Shown: piece by piece, positions 1-12,612 of the stretch
Position numbering within the stretch: position 1 is the stretch's first letter
Layout: every line of letters starts with the position of its first letter
From: Sipunculus nudus
Lineage: Eukaryota; Annelida; Sipuncula; Golfingiida; Sipunculidae
DNA: 64,000 bases
Assembly: GCA_026874595.1 (NCBI GenBank)
Contig: CM049311.1
Coordinates: 75,778,453 to 75,842,452 of the forward strand
Direction: 5' to 3'
Program-made: the position numbers and the translations under genes
The notes under the pieces: model-generated
Seen by the model: the letters and a program-made list of their open reading frames with translations, nothing else
Told to the model about the DNA's origin: nothing
Database searches by the model: none

Positions 1-35
1 AGATGATAAAATTTCCTTTTGCGAATCTCTTCCCA

Positions 36-85
36 GTCAGCTGAGCGTCATGACCCATGGGTCACTTGTTTCATACTCTGGTATG
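36..85. repeat. Dispersed repeat fragment containing GACCCATGGGTC
   Basis: The stretch CAGCTGAGCGTCATGACCC, followed by ATGGGTC, closely matches a second copy at 40998-41030 (CAGCTAAGCGCCGTGACCC, then ATGGGCC). The core is a 12-base palindrome. Two copies 41 kb apart suggest a fragment of a dispersed repeat. No coding potential is visible. Confidence 0.4.
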
Positions 86-376
86 TATGAGGATTGTCAT
101 TTTAGTCATCTACATTCAACTTATATCCTTTGTTACAAAAACGTCTTAATTTTATATAATCGTGTATTATTGTTTTTATTAGTATAGAATGATTTTATAA
201 GTTTTCGGTTGATTCCGTCTAAAAGGACAGTGACAGTGGCAGTGCAGCTAAAGGGACAGTGACAAAATCATGGAGCTCATATGATAATAGATGTGGCCGC
301 AAGATCATATTTCGTTTACCCGTACATCTGTCTACTTGCAGATTGGAAAGTGCTGTCACCGCTGTCGACACTTGGT

Positions 377-378
<2 letters not shown>

Positions 379-434
<56 letters not shown>
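379..434. repeat. (AT)n microsatellite
   Basis: About 28 uninterrupted AT dinucleotides. Open frames through it translate to YIYIYI and are artefacts of the repeat. Confidence 0.97.
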
Positions 435-436
<2 letters not shown>

Positions 437-533
437 TTCTTGTCCGATCACTTTCAATTTCATTCAATTACAAATTCCTTATAGAATGAGCTTTTAGCTC
501 AAGGCCGTGTCGACGTGGTTAATATTAGCCTCG

Positions 534-1489
534 CAGTGGCTGATCTAGAACCCCCACCCCTTGAGCTGAGACATCTCTCATTTTATCTAATTCTTTTCCC
601 ATTATTCTTAATTAATTTTCATTTTTCAGATTTCTTTTTTTATTCCCTAGCAATTGAATTATCCACAGTTTTTTACTTTCTTATTAATAAGTTTAGGATT
701 TTATTTAACAGGTTTGTAATTTACTCCATATTAAGATAGTATCCAAATATTTCTATAACAAGAGTATCTGAACTCACCGGAGAGCCAACTGAGTGAGCCA
801 CGGCCTTCCCGTTGGCCTGTAAAGATCAACCGTGTAAAATTGACGGCTCCTCGGCAAATATTCGATCTCTGCTCGATCAGATGCGCTGTGTAGAAAACAG
901 AAGCAGTTAAAAAATTTGACATACGACTTGAATAGTTAATCAATTGTTTTACCACGATAATTACTATTTAAGATGATATTTTGCAAGCCATAAAAATATA
1001 TGCGTATTTTCAACACAGACATCATCAAGTTTTTTTCCAGTTAATATCGTTATGTTCAAGAGATATAAATATTAAAGCCGGCCACGTGTCAATATACCCC
1101 AGTCCGTAAAGTATTACTACGTTATGCTAGGTCGTTTAGGAGAATAGTAGTTATAGAACAGGATATCCTCATATTTTACGTGACATGTGTCTCAAAATTA
1201 ACATTTCATATTGATTAAAAAAACAACGTGAGAGAAACACCACCTGCAATACCCTCCACCATGTACCCATAATTACATTTAAGGAAAATTGGTGAAACGT
1301 GAAATAAAAAAAATTCATACACCAAAATGTTACGTTATAATAATCATTATAATTATAATTATATATATAATATATATATATATTAAAGTTACAAAACAAA
1401 AAAATAAGAACTTAGTTTTACAATACTTTTCAGCCAACAACCAAATATTAGCGTCCTCCTGCTCTCGAACTTCTGGATCTGCCACCACC
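534..1489. repeat. Possible transposon bounded by CAGTGGCTGATC-type ends
   Basis: At 534 the sequence CAGTGGCTGATCTAGAACC begins a motif also seen near 14248, 14440, 20843, 36999 and 61978. About 950 bases on, at 1459-1489, an inverted relative appears (on the minus strand, TGGTGGCAGATCCAGAAG). The two could be the ends of one decayed hAT-like element. I find no matching target duplication, so they may instead be two unrelated solo ends. The interior holds no gene; 1334-1386 is AT-rich simple sequence. Confidence 0.3.
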
Positions 1490-2034
1490 TCTTGATACAA
1501 GTCAATTTCAAAAGAATCTGTACCTGGACAACCGTTTTCGTTTTTATGGTTGTCCAGCATGATTCACTCGCATCTGATAAAAGCAATGAATTTAAAAATT
1601 ACACCTATTAATTATACTAAGTGTACTTGGAAGTGTAACCGACGATTACCGCGCTTCTTACCCATCTGCCAACATACTAGTTGAGAATGCGACGTGTTCC
1701 TCTCTCCATTGCAATAAGTGTAATAAGTAAAATGTGGAAATAAGTGATAATTACTTGTCATCCTGCTGCAACAAAACCGTCGATTGATGATATATTTTGT
1801 AATTACAAGCTGGAGAATTCGCCTCATTTTACTGGATTTACAGTTCTGACTAAAGTGTTTGATTTTAGTCTTACCTATATTGGGGATTTCAATGATAAAA
1901 AGTAAGTCTTATTCACAGTCAATTTATGGCAAACCGCTACTTTAATACTAGATATTTGCATTCGTCGGCCGATCTAAAAGTTACACCCGAGTCAGCATTA
2001 ACAGAGAAAGCTGGAAAGATCTATGTACCAAGTC

Positions 2035-2290
2035 AATAAGGTTAGGGTAAAAAATAGATGTCAGCTATTTCTTTTACCTATACTCGGACCAAAGGTCAGT
2101 TTTGAAAAAAAAACAGTCGTGTTTGAGCGCTATAACTCAAGCAGGAGCAGAGAACCAAACGAGAATGGGGAATATCCATCGGAGTGTACGACCTTGGAAT
2201 ATGGTCAAGGTCAAAATTAATATCAGGTGCCATGCTGTCACTTATGGTTAATATTGTACCCAAAGGTCAGTTTTTGAAAGTGAGCATTTT
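2035..2290 (+). repeat. Two direct units of a dispersed repeat (AAAGGTCAGTTTT type)
   Basis: Units at about 2040-2110 and 2205-2280 share a TGTCA core and the end CCAAAGGTCAGTTTT. The second unit has a clear inverted relative at about 23425-23500, where the minus strand reads CCCAAAGGTCAGTTT after a similar ATATCAGG stretch. This marks a dispersed repeat family. No coding content is visible. Confidence 0.5.
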
Positions 2291-2552
2291 TTTTAGATCT
2301 AGCGGAAACTCTAGAAGAAAAAAGTATAAAAGAAGAAAAAAAAATAAATTGATCGTTTTGCACTCGTTTGCACCTTATAAACCCCAACACTGAATAGTTT
2401 TGACCTAAATATTGATAAGGAAATATGATATAGTGAATTAAGACATTCCATCACAAGGTCGGCGGAACGGTCAGGCATGACAGGTTTGAGCTTCACCAAT
2501 ATTTGTCTGAATTAGAATAAAGCAGCAAGCCAACAGAATGCCGTTGAAAAGT

Positions 2553-3050
2553 CGTCAGGTTACCAATCCTCCTCCTCCCCCCCCCCCCTATTTCAGGTTT
2601 ACTCCACCCGGCAACCTGAAATCGATGAATATTACCCCCGGGGGTAGTCTGAATATATTTCAGGTTACCCCCGCCCGGTTAAGATTACCCACTCGATAAA
2701 TAAGAAATTCTGATACTTTCAACCCATGATAAATATTATATCAATAGACCACCTGAAAGATATACGAAATTTAAAGGATGGCGTAAATCCATGAAAAAAA
2801 GTTCTCAACAAATATCAATTTCGAAATTACATTTACATTGACTCATGAACTTCACAAAATCGCATGACAATTTACTTGCACCCATAAAGTATACAAAGAT
2901 TCAAACCAATTTTGGAAATCAAGAAGAAAGAACTTGTATGATTTTATGTAAACAAGCATAAAGATACAACTATTTTGAAGGGGTTATCTGAAATCGTGTA
3001 GAGGGTAATCTAAAAGAGATTTCAGATAAACCCCTCGTCAGATTACCGGG
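2553..3050. repeat. Repeat block with recurring TTCAGRTTACCCC motifs
   Basis: The block is bracketed by direct copies of TCGTCAGRTTACC (about 2553 and 3035). It contains repeated short motifs of the form TTCAGGTTAC, AACCTGAAAT, GGTAATCT and TTATCTGAAAT in both orientations, plus a C run at 2577-2589. A non-autonomous DNA element with many subterminal motifs fits this, but I cannot define exact ends. Confidence 0.4.
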
Positions 3051-6000
3051 ATGTTATAAGGGAATCTGTCTGCAAAGAGATTGTGGTATCGATGGGACCC
3101 GTATTGGCCGAAAGGAAGCCGGAATAACATTCTCGCACATGTCGCTGTTTTATAGCCAGTTCCAGTGAAAGTATGTAGAAGTACGTTTGCTACAGCAAAT
3201 CTGTAACCTCTGATTATTATAACATACCGATAAAGCACTGATTCCTCTTGCAAGGAAACGAACAAATAGTATAAATATATTGATAATTTAAATAGTATAA
3301 AGAAAAGTCAATATCTTCTAAATTATCACGATAAAACCCTCTCTTGGGCTGTATCTGTTCCAAAACAGTCGATTCATTAATGTGTTTGTGGATCATATGT
3401 ATAGATTTTGACAAGAATTTAATTTCCTATTCTCAAAATCTAATATTCTCAATGTACAATGTTACTTATGTATCTATCAATGTAAATTATATTTCTGAAT
3501 TTTCAGGTGACGAGGTGACTTTCTTCAGCGAAAGTACCCGACACTGATTAGAACCTTGATTTCTTTTCTTAGGGGCAGCCTTCCCCCCGAACGTCAATAT
3601 TAAATTCTTGAGACGTTGGGGTGACAGTTCAATTGGAATGGTTTGGGTAATTATAAGTTGAGTAGATTTACTCGCCCTTCCTAATGTACTCCGTCAGTCT
3701 CCCTGTCAAATTGTTTATTTCACAATTTCGACGAAAAAAGTAATCACATGCCGTGTTAAGAACTAAAAATTATCTCATTTAAAAAAAACATCTCATTTAA
3801 CCTAAATGACTTTATTTGGTGATAATTGACCAAATATAATTCCAGTAATTAAATCCTCTCGGAAAAGACAACGAAACTCCCATGGCCTCACAACTAGCGC
3901 AGAATTACCCACTGTACGTCCGACGAACAAAAAAATTTTTTCCCCAAATATAGCACCATGCAGGTACAAGTCTATATTAGTATAGCTACAAATCTGACCA
4001 AAAAAAAGTGACTTTATTGCATGAATATAAAGAGAGAACCTAACGGTCGTTTTTGTGTGTGTGTGTGTGTGTGTTTTTACCACCTGACTCCGTGTGTATT
4101 GAAGTATATATTCTTGATAATATATGTAAAACATGACATTTTAATGTTTTTATTTGAAATTCTTCTTCCCAGCCCCTTTATAATTGGTATCATGACTCTC
4201 AGGCCAAGTCCCTTTATTATAATAAAGGGCTATGAGTCATTTTTTATTTGTTCCTAGTCGTTTCTAGGTGTTCATTTTCAAGAAAGAAAGTTAATGCTGT
4301 TCTCATAATGCAGGATTTTGTTCATGAATCCGCTTGAATACCGCTTATCTTTCACTACTCTTGTCTATGCATAAAGAATACAATACTCCACGTGATTTAT
4401 GTCTCGAGGATCTGAACTCAACTATGAAAATCTTGCCTCGGCTATAATATCATTCCATTATGTAATTGGTAATGTAGCTCGTCGAGGAGATAATATCATC
4501 CACACGATGATTTCACCAATGGCAAGGTCAGTTATTTGACCATAACATTTTAGCCCCAAGAATTAATTTGACGTTATAAAAGGATATTACTTTAAAATGA
4601 CTTTGTTGTGGTGTCCTGGTTGTGGCTACTTCTGTTCCACTGGGTTTTGTAGGTTTGAATCGCAGTTGAATGCAGGGCGATGACAGAAGCCGCACTCAAT
4701 GGACCAGCTGTCTGTCAGATTACTGGTGGGCGGGGCGAGGCAGCAACCACGCCCACCAGACAGAAAGCTGATGCAGCCCCGTGCGTTTACTGGCATATGT
4801 GGGTTTGAGGACGCCCTTATCGCTGGTCACTATACTTCAGCTGGTTAATTTTGAGCAACTTTCTATACTAAAGCAGTGTCAATCAATGATATGGGTTGGT
4901 TTTATTGGCAAAACGTGAAATGTTTAGACTCAGCAACGGATGTAACACGTTTTGTCAGTCTTTATAAAGCAGCGCAGGTGATTTATAGTGAAAACATGCC
5001 GCAGACAGCCTGAAAGCAAACATTTCATTTTTTTACCGTGGGCCGATAGACGACAGTGAAAAGTCTGAATGGAAGGGCATTTGACAGTCGAAGGAATATT
5101 AAGAAGGGCAATAGCGCTTGTATTGGTGTTATAATACTGAAGCACTTTTCTCGATGTTAATGGGCAAACGCTCAGGTCTGCCGTCAAAGCTTTTACTACA
5201 ACTGATAACGTGAATAAAATTTTATATTATTAAGTAAATAAAATAGTTATGAATATTTTACGCAGAACTTTTAAGTGACATTATAGAGGAATTTTTTTAT
5301 CCCAAACTGGCGGGTCCTCTGATATTTCCTCTCTGGTTCACAGGAGTGCTGCCTCGGCGCCTCGGACTACAGCATTGAAGGATCGATCGCTGTCAGTGAA
5401 AGGGCAGCGCCTGCCGGGCATGTAAGCACAGCTGCCTTCAGCAAAGACACTTGCATTATCAACGGAGCGTCAGTTCTAACAATGTTCAAATGTTACTGAA
5501 ATCATTGTATGCGAATGTGAGGTTGTGTCTAGCCGGCTAACACTATTGTTACATATCCCAGACTTGAACACACCCTGAAAAAAAAAGAAATATTTGTGAT
5601 ACTGGCTGCCGAAACCTTGGACAGGATGCTTCGTTGATGTTATTTTATAAGGTAAGTGTTACTTGTACCATTCTGTACTTTACTTGCTATCGATGTTTAT
5701 CTATGGGACTTTGACCAAGGACACTCCTGGTACCAGTATCCTGAAAACTAATGCAAGACCATTTCAATGCAATGTTGATCCAATTCACCTAAATGTAGTT
5801 TACGCTGAGGTGATCGTTCCCAGTTAATCACCTTTGTGTGGCAGGAATAATACGGGTAGTTCTTTGAGGCCTAGGGTTCATTAAACATGCTGATGTTGGT
5901 TGCACTTTCGTAATTATAAAACATACCCGAGTCTGACGCCACCTGACACGTTCGTGACAATCAGAATGGCTGATGTGAAAACACCCAGGTGAACATTGAT

Positions 6001-6435
6001 CCGAATAACAGGCTGCAAAAGCAATCGTCATTCGAATTTTTTTAGTGTTCAGCTTCGAATTAACTGGTTAAAATTACTTTAATTAAGTCGACCTCCGAGG
6101 AATCGAAAAAAGAATCATTATCCGAATTTCCTCTGTGTGTCGTAGTAATGATGCAGTCAAGTCTGCACGTCTGAGTCCAAGTGCAAGTCCGAGCTGAGGC
6201 TCCACGAGCCAAATCCTTGATATCTGAGACTAAGTCAACCTTCTTCGTGTCAGAGTCATCTGTTATAACGGAACTGAGTCATATAAAAATCTCTTTATAA
6301 AAATAAATTGGAATTATGAGACTAATATAGGTATTTGTATGTTAGTTTACACATGCCTTTTACTTTTAAGGTTTATATTAGGCTCCTAATGCAGACCTAA
6401 AGCTTGGCATTTACTGGTTACATTGTAATATTCTG
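3051..6435. other. Intergenic, no supported gene
   Basis: Only short chance frames are visible. A (TG)n run lies at 4054-4075. A good donor-like AAG|GTAAGTG lies near 5651, after a GC-richer stretch (5300-5640), but no coding exon can be attached to it. An acceptor-like TTTTCAG near 3506 precedes only 13 codons. Confidence 0.6.
4054..4075. repeat. (TG)n microsatellite
   Basis: About 11 TG units, flanked by T runs. Confidence 0.95.
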
Positions 6436-6494
6436 TTGTTAGTTCGTACATGTATATTGTTACGAAGACAAATTGCCCAGGAGAGAATACTTGG

Positions 6495-6565
6495 ACGATC
6501 CGGGATTCGAACCCATGTCGGTGGCGCACATGTCCGGCGTTCCAACCGCTTCGCTATTGAAAAGA
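6495..6565 (-). repeat. tRNA-like sequence, probable SINE head
   Basis: On the minus strand there is an A-box match TAGCGAAGCGG (6546-6556) and a perfect B-box GGTTCGAATCC within 6502-6514. Their spacing is that of a tRNA (A box near position 8, B box near position 51). The acceptor ends do not pair, so this is not a working tRNA gene. A tRNA-derived SINE or a tRNA pseudogene is the likely origin. Confidence 0.5.
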
Positions 6566-7356
6566 CTGCTTCACTAGCGAGACAGTTCGGTCCGCCCTTA
6601 TGTCACCCCTTAACAATATACACGGCTTTATGGTAGGTAACAGAGCTTTCCTTATGGTGAACTCAAGATGGACTCGGCCTGATTTCCCGAGTCATAACCT
6701 TCCAGTCCGAGTACAAGGTAAAGTCCAGGACGTAGAGTCCATAAAAAGTAGGTTGCATCTGGTTAGAATCCATTAAACGTTGTCCCACTTGCAGCGTATT
6801 ATTTCAATGTTTCTAACTGTACGATTAAATCCACTTGCATGATTGAAACCCGAAACCATTTGAATAAATGCATAGCTGTCACATAAGGAACACACACGTG
6901 TTTCTTCTCACGAGCATATTAATCCCAATGGTTGCCCTGGTAAACAAATTCATAGTACATCTGGAGAGATTTGATAGATCATAGGGTTAAGTATTATAAC
7001 ATGTAACATTTTTTAATGAAAACATATATTGCGCCACATCAGGAATATCTTTAGTAACATATCCATCACTCATTTGCAGCTGCCAGAGTTTGCGAATGAA
7101 ACAGAACATCAAAATAAAAATATCCCATAAAATCACCAAACATGTGCACTGCTCTCCGCTTCGTACTCTGAAACTGCCTGGGAAAGTTTGTCTTCTGTTT
7201 CGTTACCTCAGTTATATCCAGCACCTGTGAAAGTAATTCCTGTTCTGATGCTTCAGACATAAAAAACTACACTGCGCAGACAAAAGGTCACTGGATTCAT
7301 AAGAGTACGACTCTTCATTTTAGGAAATGATGTGTAGAGAAGAGGACAATGAAGTC

Positions 7357-8164
7357 TGTTAACGGAACCTAATATAAATAGATCACGTATGCGAGATGAA
7401 CACAAAATTTTATAATGGAGATAAAAAAAAATCAGATCCTGTAACACGAAGCAGCGTGAAATGTCTAGGGGAATGAATAAAAAAGTCAGTGTTTTTTGTT
7501 AACAAATAACTATAATTTATTCTTAAAACAACCCTAACATTACAATACACTAAATCAATACAATTAAAACAGTATATCAGCGGTATAACAACAAATCAAC
7601 ACAATCACACAGTAAATTATCAATGTGCACAGTACCTGGATACCACCACCGTCACATCGATAAGTTCTTTAAATGTATACTCTCGGAGAATGACAGTCCA
7701 GTGTAAAGCTCTTGTAACAATCCAGAAAGTAAACTGAAGTCCAAACAAGACCCGTCACAAAATCCAGGAGAAAGTCTGAAGAAAATTTATAATTGCCGTA
7801 CTCGTCGGATAAGGTCCCAAAAACCGACACACACGCTTCTGCGTCCGCTGGAATCTTCTCTGCTGCTCTCTCTCGGCTCTAAAACACAGCCCCTTTATAT
7901 ACCTTTTCAACTCAAGCCGAGAAGCCTCTATTTCTCGCACATTCGAAGAATCTAACACAATACACGGTAAACACGCGTTACAGGAATCATCTAGAAGAAC
8001 ATCGCTGTGTGTGTCTCTACATACCAGGGTCATCAAGTGACCTCCGCCAGGCGTGAAAGCCCAAGGCTAGCATGACAACGAGAGTTCAACCAGTACGGAT
8101 TAAACTGAGAATGTAACAAACGGCCCGGCGAGGGTGTCACACAATGAAAAGAGCACCTCTTACA
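7357..8164 (-). mobile_element. Solo LTR of the same family as the 31-36 kb retrotransposon
   Basis: The sequence aligns along its length with the LTRs at 36014-36820 and 30593-31198. It shares GAACCTAATATAAA near the left end, the GAAATGTCTAGGGGAATGAAT block, and the end AAAAGAGCACCT. It starts TGTTAACGG and ends TTACA. The read direction is minus, inferred from the full element. It keeps the TATA-region block (CCCCTTTATATACC on the + strand, TATA-like on minus) that the 3' LTR at 30.6 kb has lost. No internal retroviral-type sequence flanks it, so it is best read as a solo LTR. A matching 5-bp target duplication is not evident. Frames inside it are not genes. Confidence 0.85.
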
Positions 8165-9050
8165 CAATCCAAATTACATAAACATGGGTGTTTTTGTGGT
8201 AAGAACTTTACAGGTTATTTTGTAAGCATGTACACATAAACTGTAACAGAAGGTGTTTCCTTGAAACGTAATAAAAGTTTGACAGTTGAGACAAGTAGTC
8301 CCGGCAGTCCTACAGTGCCCAAACAGAAGAGATTCGTTTTGAGGAAATAAGACATCAGGCAGAAGGTGATCTAGCACCTGTAAAAGTATTATTAATGGTC
8401 TTGTTCTGTCGCATCGTACAATAAAAACTGGTTGTTTCCCGTTATATTGAAATGCGATGGAATGTGGATTGAAAATTTGCCAATCTAAAATTGAGCAGGC
8501 GCTGGATTGTGACAAACAAAAGAGTGATTAGTGGTAATGATTGACCTGGAGTGGGGCATCTTGGACAAATCAGTTGTAGTCCAACAAAAAGTTTTAAACT
8601 CGTGAGGTTATGCGAGGCGTGTGTGTTAAACTTGGCTCCGACAGACGCAGCAGAGCGTCTTATATGATTGATACATGCCGATACATACATTTAGATTATT
8701 TGCTTTCTTTTGTTTCAACCCGGCCTTATGGCATCCTTAGTTACCTATGATATTTATTATATATGTTGGCCTTGTGATCCTTTGAAGTTGTGGAAAGACG
8801 GTTGTCATGCATAAGCGGTGGTTACCTTTGGCGTAGTCGATGTTCGCTAATCCAAACCGCCATCCAGTCTCCTTCTAATGAAAGACACATGTATGCATCC
8901 TCTCAGATATAATATACTACACCTTTATGTATAATTATTAAAGTATATGCTAAGCGCTATAATTGACGCTCCTTTGTAACAGAAAACAATTATAAAAGCT
9001 TATTAATATGACAATAGCTAACACAATTTGTGGAACCTGCTGGATATCTG

Positions 9051-9208
9051 GGGCCTGTTGCAATAACATTTTACTGGACTTAAGCCCAGTTGGGGGCCTA
9101 AATACCATGGTTACAATTGTGACGTCATAATGGTTACCATGGTGACACCCAGATGCCCCTGGGCTTAAGTCACCTACATGACTTAAGTCACCTTATTGCA
9201 ACACACCC
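9051..9208. mobile_element. 158-bp palindromic MITE, Harbinger-like
   Basis: The terminal inverted repeats are GGGCCTGTTGCAATAA on the left and GGGTGTGTTGCAATAA on the right (minus strand), 14 of 16 identical. Inner arms also pair: GGACTTAAGCCCAG with CTGGGCTTAAGTC, and ACCATGGTTAC with its partner. The direct flanks are CTG on both sides (9048-9050 and 9209-9211). A 3-bp duplication fits PIF/Harbinger-type elements. The centre holds a perfect TGACGTCA (CRE-like) site. No coding capacity. Confidence 0.75.
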
Positions 9209-9211
9209 CTG

Positions 9212-12200
9212 GTTGCCAAATAGGTGCTTGGAATAAATACACTGGGTAAGAGGTTCTAGATTTGACAGCACAAATCAATGTTGATAGGATTGAATTTCAC
9301 AATACACAATGAAATTGACTGGTTTGCAGCTTTGATCCCTCCGCTTTGTCGATTAATGTTCAATATGCGATTTACTTAACAACACACCCGTATTCAATAA
9401 TATATTCAATAGTGTCATGATCCATGTCATGCACAGACACTGATTATGTAAAGAGCGTTGGGCGCATCACTGTCCCCATGGCTTGTGAGAAAATGAAACA
9501 TAAAATAAGAAAACTGTAAGAACCCGCACACCTCCGCCATCGTTAGCATGTATTCCAACATTCAGGCATCTCACTTTGCTAACAGGCTTATAGCTCTTTT
9601 TTTCCATTTCCCCAAGCAATTATCATCACCAGTGTAAGTCCTTTCCATTTTACTCAAAGACAGATGTAAAAACTTACCATCTAAATCCCGGATTAGGTAA
9701 AAAGAAATTATAAAATATGCCGGGCCTTACACACATGTCTACAATTATAATTTGATCTGACAGATTCTAACTGAATATCCGTTATATAAACAAACAAACA
9801 AACAACGAAACTTAAAGTAGACTGGCCCAGTCCATAATATAGTTATGACTTAATTGTTGCTTCTGAAAGAGAAAGCAAACGTTCCTGCGTTGTATCGCAC
9901 TTAGTATCGGTACCGCCATCTTGCGGCAACTCATAAAACTAATTTTCCTCTATTTGACCCTTTTATTTCATAGACGGTCAGCGCCACACATCACCGCCTC
10001 GCTGAACTAACGTCTTTTCCAGTGACGTCAGCAGTGGTCTTTCCAAGAATCTTTTTTCAAAACCAACATGGTTCATTCAGTCATCGCCTATTCCGCCGCT
10101 TCCAATTGGTTACTAATATTCGCATTTAATTTGTCTTAATATTTTTAGGCCGTCGCATTGAGTTCACCGAGACTTTAAGCCACTATAACCCTCAGCCTCA
10201 GAGTTAACGTTTATCGGACCACCACTCTTGAAAGTATGCCTAACAAACTCTGGCTCAGCCAATCAGCGCGAGATATTCAGGTGCACATGACGAGCGCAGT
10301 CAAAATGTTCCGGCTGACTTAAACATCACGATTCGCTAGTCGCAATTTGACTGTTAATACACGGGTCCAGACAAATGCTGCCAGCTGGTCTTGTCACCTC
10401 TGCAGAGGGAATTTTGCTGGACCTGTCGGTACAAAATTGTTGCGATTGTATCTACAATATGCACCTACATTTGGCCCATCGACCGTAATATTCGTTCAGC
10501 AGAGATATATCATAGGACACGAAGGTCCATGTATAGCTGGACTACCTGAATACGTGATTTCAGTGCGAATGTTACCAAGTGGGTCGAACTGTTGGACCGC
10601 TGTTGGCGTTCTCATAGCAACGATGCCACTCACATGAGGTGTGACGGCCTGCTATGCATATATGGGGGAATCGTCAGGTCCTCAAAGAGCCATCTGACGC
10701 CTTAATATGCAAATATCAGGGATTCACTATACGGACTTTACAGGGCTTTAGTGATAAGAGCTGGCACCGAGTTAAGTCTATCGGTACATGGAATCACGTT
10801 TTATTTTAAGCATTTTATTCGTAAACGCAATTACTTAAGCCAAGGCAGGCCTAGACTTAAAGTACAAGCAGACAGAATCATCGAATCTGATTACATGCAC
10901 TAATCGCTTGTGTCACAATATTATGTTCAGTTCTCGTACAGAAAAAAAGATAGATTTATTCCGTCTTAGTACAGCGTCATAGCCTCGGCCAGATAACACG
11001 CAAGTTACATAACCTGTGCCTGAAGGTGAAACGGCAGACAGTGTAATAGGACAACGCCGAGGTGAACTCAGAAGAGAACAAGCCCTGTGGTTAACGTGCA
11101 TCGACCTTTGATGTCCCCCGGTTTCTCCAAAGATGAGGACATTTTCGTGTGTCCCGTAGGCCGAGGAGGTGCAAGAGCTGAGATGAAAAATAGCTACGCT
11201 ACAGCTATGGGTTAATTAGATCAATGGAGACCTGCGCGGTCAGCTTTGGTTGATCTGAAACTTGCTACTCCTAGGGGTTTTGCCAAGGGAAAAACGTGCT
11301 AGAAATTTAGGAGTGGTTTATATAGGGCTTTTTAACGCCTGCTTTTTGGCTGAAGAATAATTATGTAATACGATTAGCAAGTGTCAGATAGGAGACACTA
11401 ATGGCTGCCACAACGTACACAGGTGAGGCATTTTGACATTAAGGCCAATGTACTGAGGCCCAGCACGTACGTTCCTCATCACTTTCCCTTCCTATACAAT
11501 ATATACCTAGTGTCATGTGATTCATGGCATGGTTATTTATTTAAATACATAGCGCTATGTGTGGCTCATTTTTATATATCGGCTTGGAGAAAAAAAAGAA
11601 ACGTGTGATATATAATAAATCAAATAATTCCAGTCCTGCATGTTACCATGGAATCTCTAAAAAGAGTGGCAGGTCTATGAAGTGAACAAAAACCTTTAGG
11701 AAAAAATAGAACTTCACATTGCCATTCACAACTGGACAAATATGGGCCAAAAATTAAACTCTGATATAACCATGTTAGGTCATTCGGGTCATCAAAATAT
11801 TCCAAGTCTCATTATATTATCATATAACATACTTGCCTTCTCCACTATTACAAGGAACCCGATTTTTATTATTTTTCCACACAAAAACCATGAGGTTGTG
11901 TGATTTGTGAAAAAGCTATTGGCATAAAGAAAACACAATCAAAAACATTAAGAGAACTTTTTTTTGTTTAGATATGCTAGGACTTGACAAAACACCAGTA
12001 ATAAATTATGCTAATAAGGGATTCTCTATCCACCAATAATCTAAATGAAAGTGGATATTTTACTGAAAATGTACAGAAAATAGCTTTTTTCTGCGTGTCC
12101 CTAAAAAAATTAATACATGTATGCCCTATTAACCTACGCCTCTTCATAAATAAATTACCCTATATATATTACTGGGTATTTACTTGTGAGGACTATATGC

Positions 12201-12500
12201 AGCCCTAAGACATTTTTATATAGAACATATCCATTTAAATAACAATAAAGCAATCTCTCCCCTGATGACTGGAGTAATTGCATGATAAGCAAACCAGGAT
12301 ACTCACTGAATACTCATGTGTATACCCTCAAATGTTTTCCGTTGCACAGTAAACATCATCTGTATAATGACAAAATTTGCCTATCATCGATAAAATTAAC
12401 TGCAGTTACCACTGACAGATGAAGTAAGGAGCCCATTTAATCATCATAATTACAATCAACAGATCTTCCTGACGAGTTATAAGGACTGATATGCAGTGTG
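9212..12500. other. Intergenic, no supported gene
   Basis: Only short frames without recognisable domains are present. Around 9900-10030 the sequence is GC-richer, with a GCCATCTTGCGG (YY1-like) site and TGACGTCA. This might mark a promoter or first exon, but no gene can be followed from it. Confidence 0.5.
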
Positions 12501-12517
12501 AATACCCGTATACCAGC

Positions 12518-12612
12518 TGTTTAGTATGTTTTTTACACATAAATAGTTTGCATAATACTGAAGCTGTTAAGTATGTTTTTTACACATAAATAGTTTCCAT
12601 AATACTGAAATT
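12518..12612. repeat. Two-copy tandem duplication, unit ~47 bp
   Basis: GTATGTTTTTTACACATAAA followed by TAGTTT occurs twice in a row, each copy ending CATAATACTGAA. The copies differ by about two bases, so the duplication is recent. Confidence 0.85.

Noticed and set aside
219-497. Several overlapping frames across the first (AT)n run, with YIYIYI peptides
   Set aside because: They are produced by the AT dinucleotide repeat on both strands. The same applies to frames over the AT runs at 21.7, 36.8, 56.9 and 61.9 kb.
5300-5651. GC-richer stretch ending in a good splice donor
   Set aside because: It could be a non-coding first exon, but no start codon, downstream exon or promoter motif supports a gene.
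7066-7260. Minus-strand frame starting MSEASEQELLSQVLDIT next to the solo LTR
   Set aside because: Two overlapping frames each look slightly protein-like, but there is no recognisable domain, splice structure or continuation.
7755-8515. Minus-strand frames of 93 and 113 codons
   Set aside because: They lie in or run into the solo LTR. The same LTR sequence elsewhere does not keep these frames open.
10347-10637. 96-codon plus-strand frame
   Set aside because: No domain, signal or splice support; its composition looks like chance.
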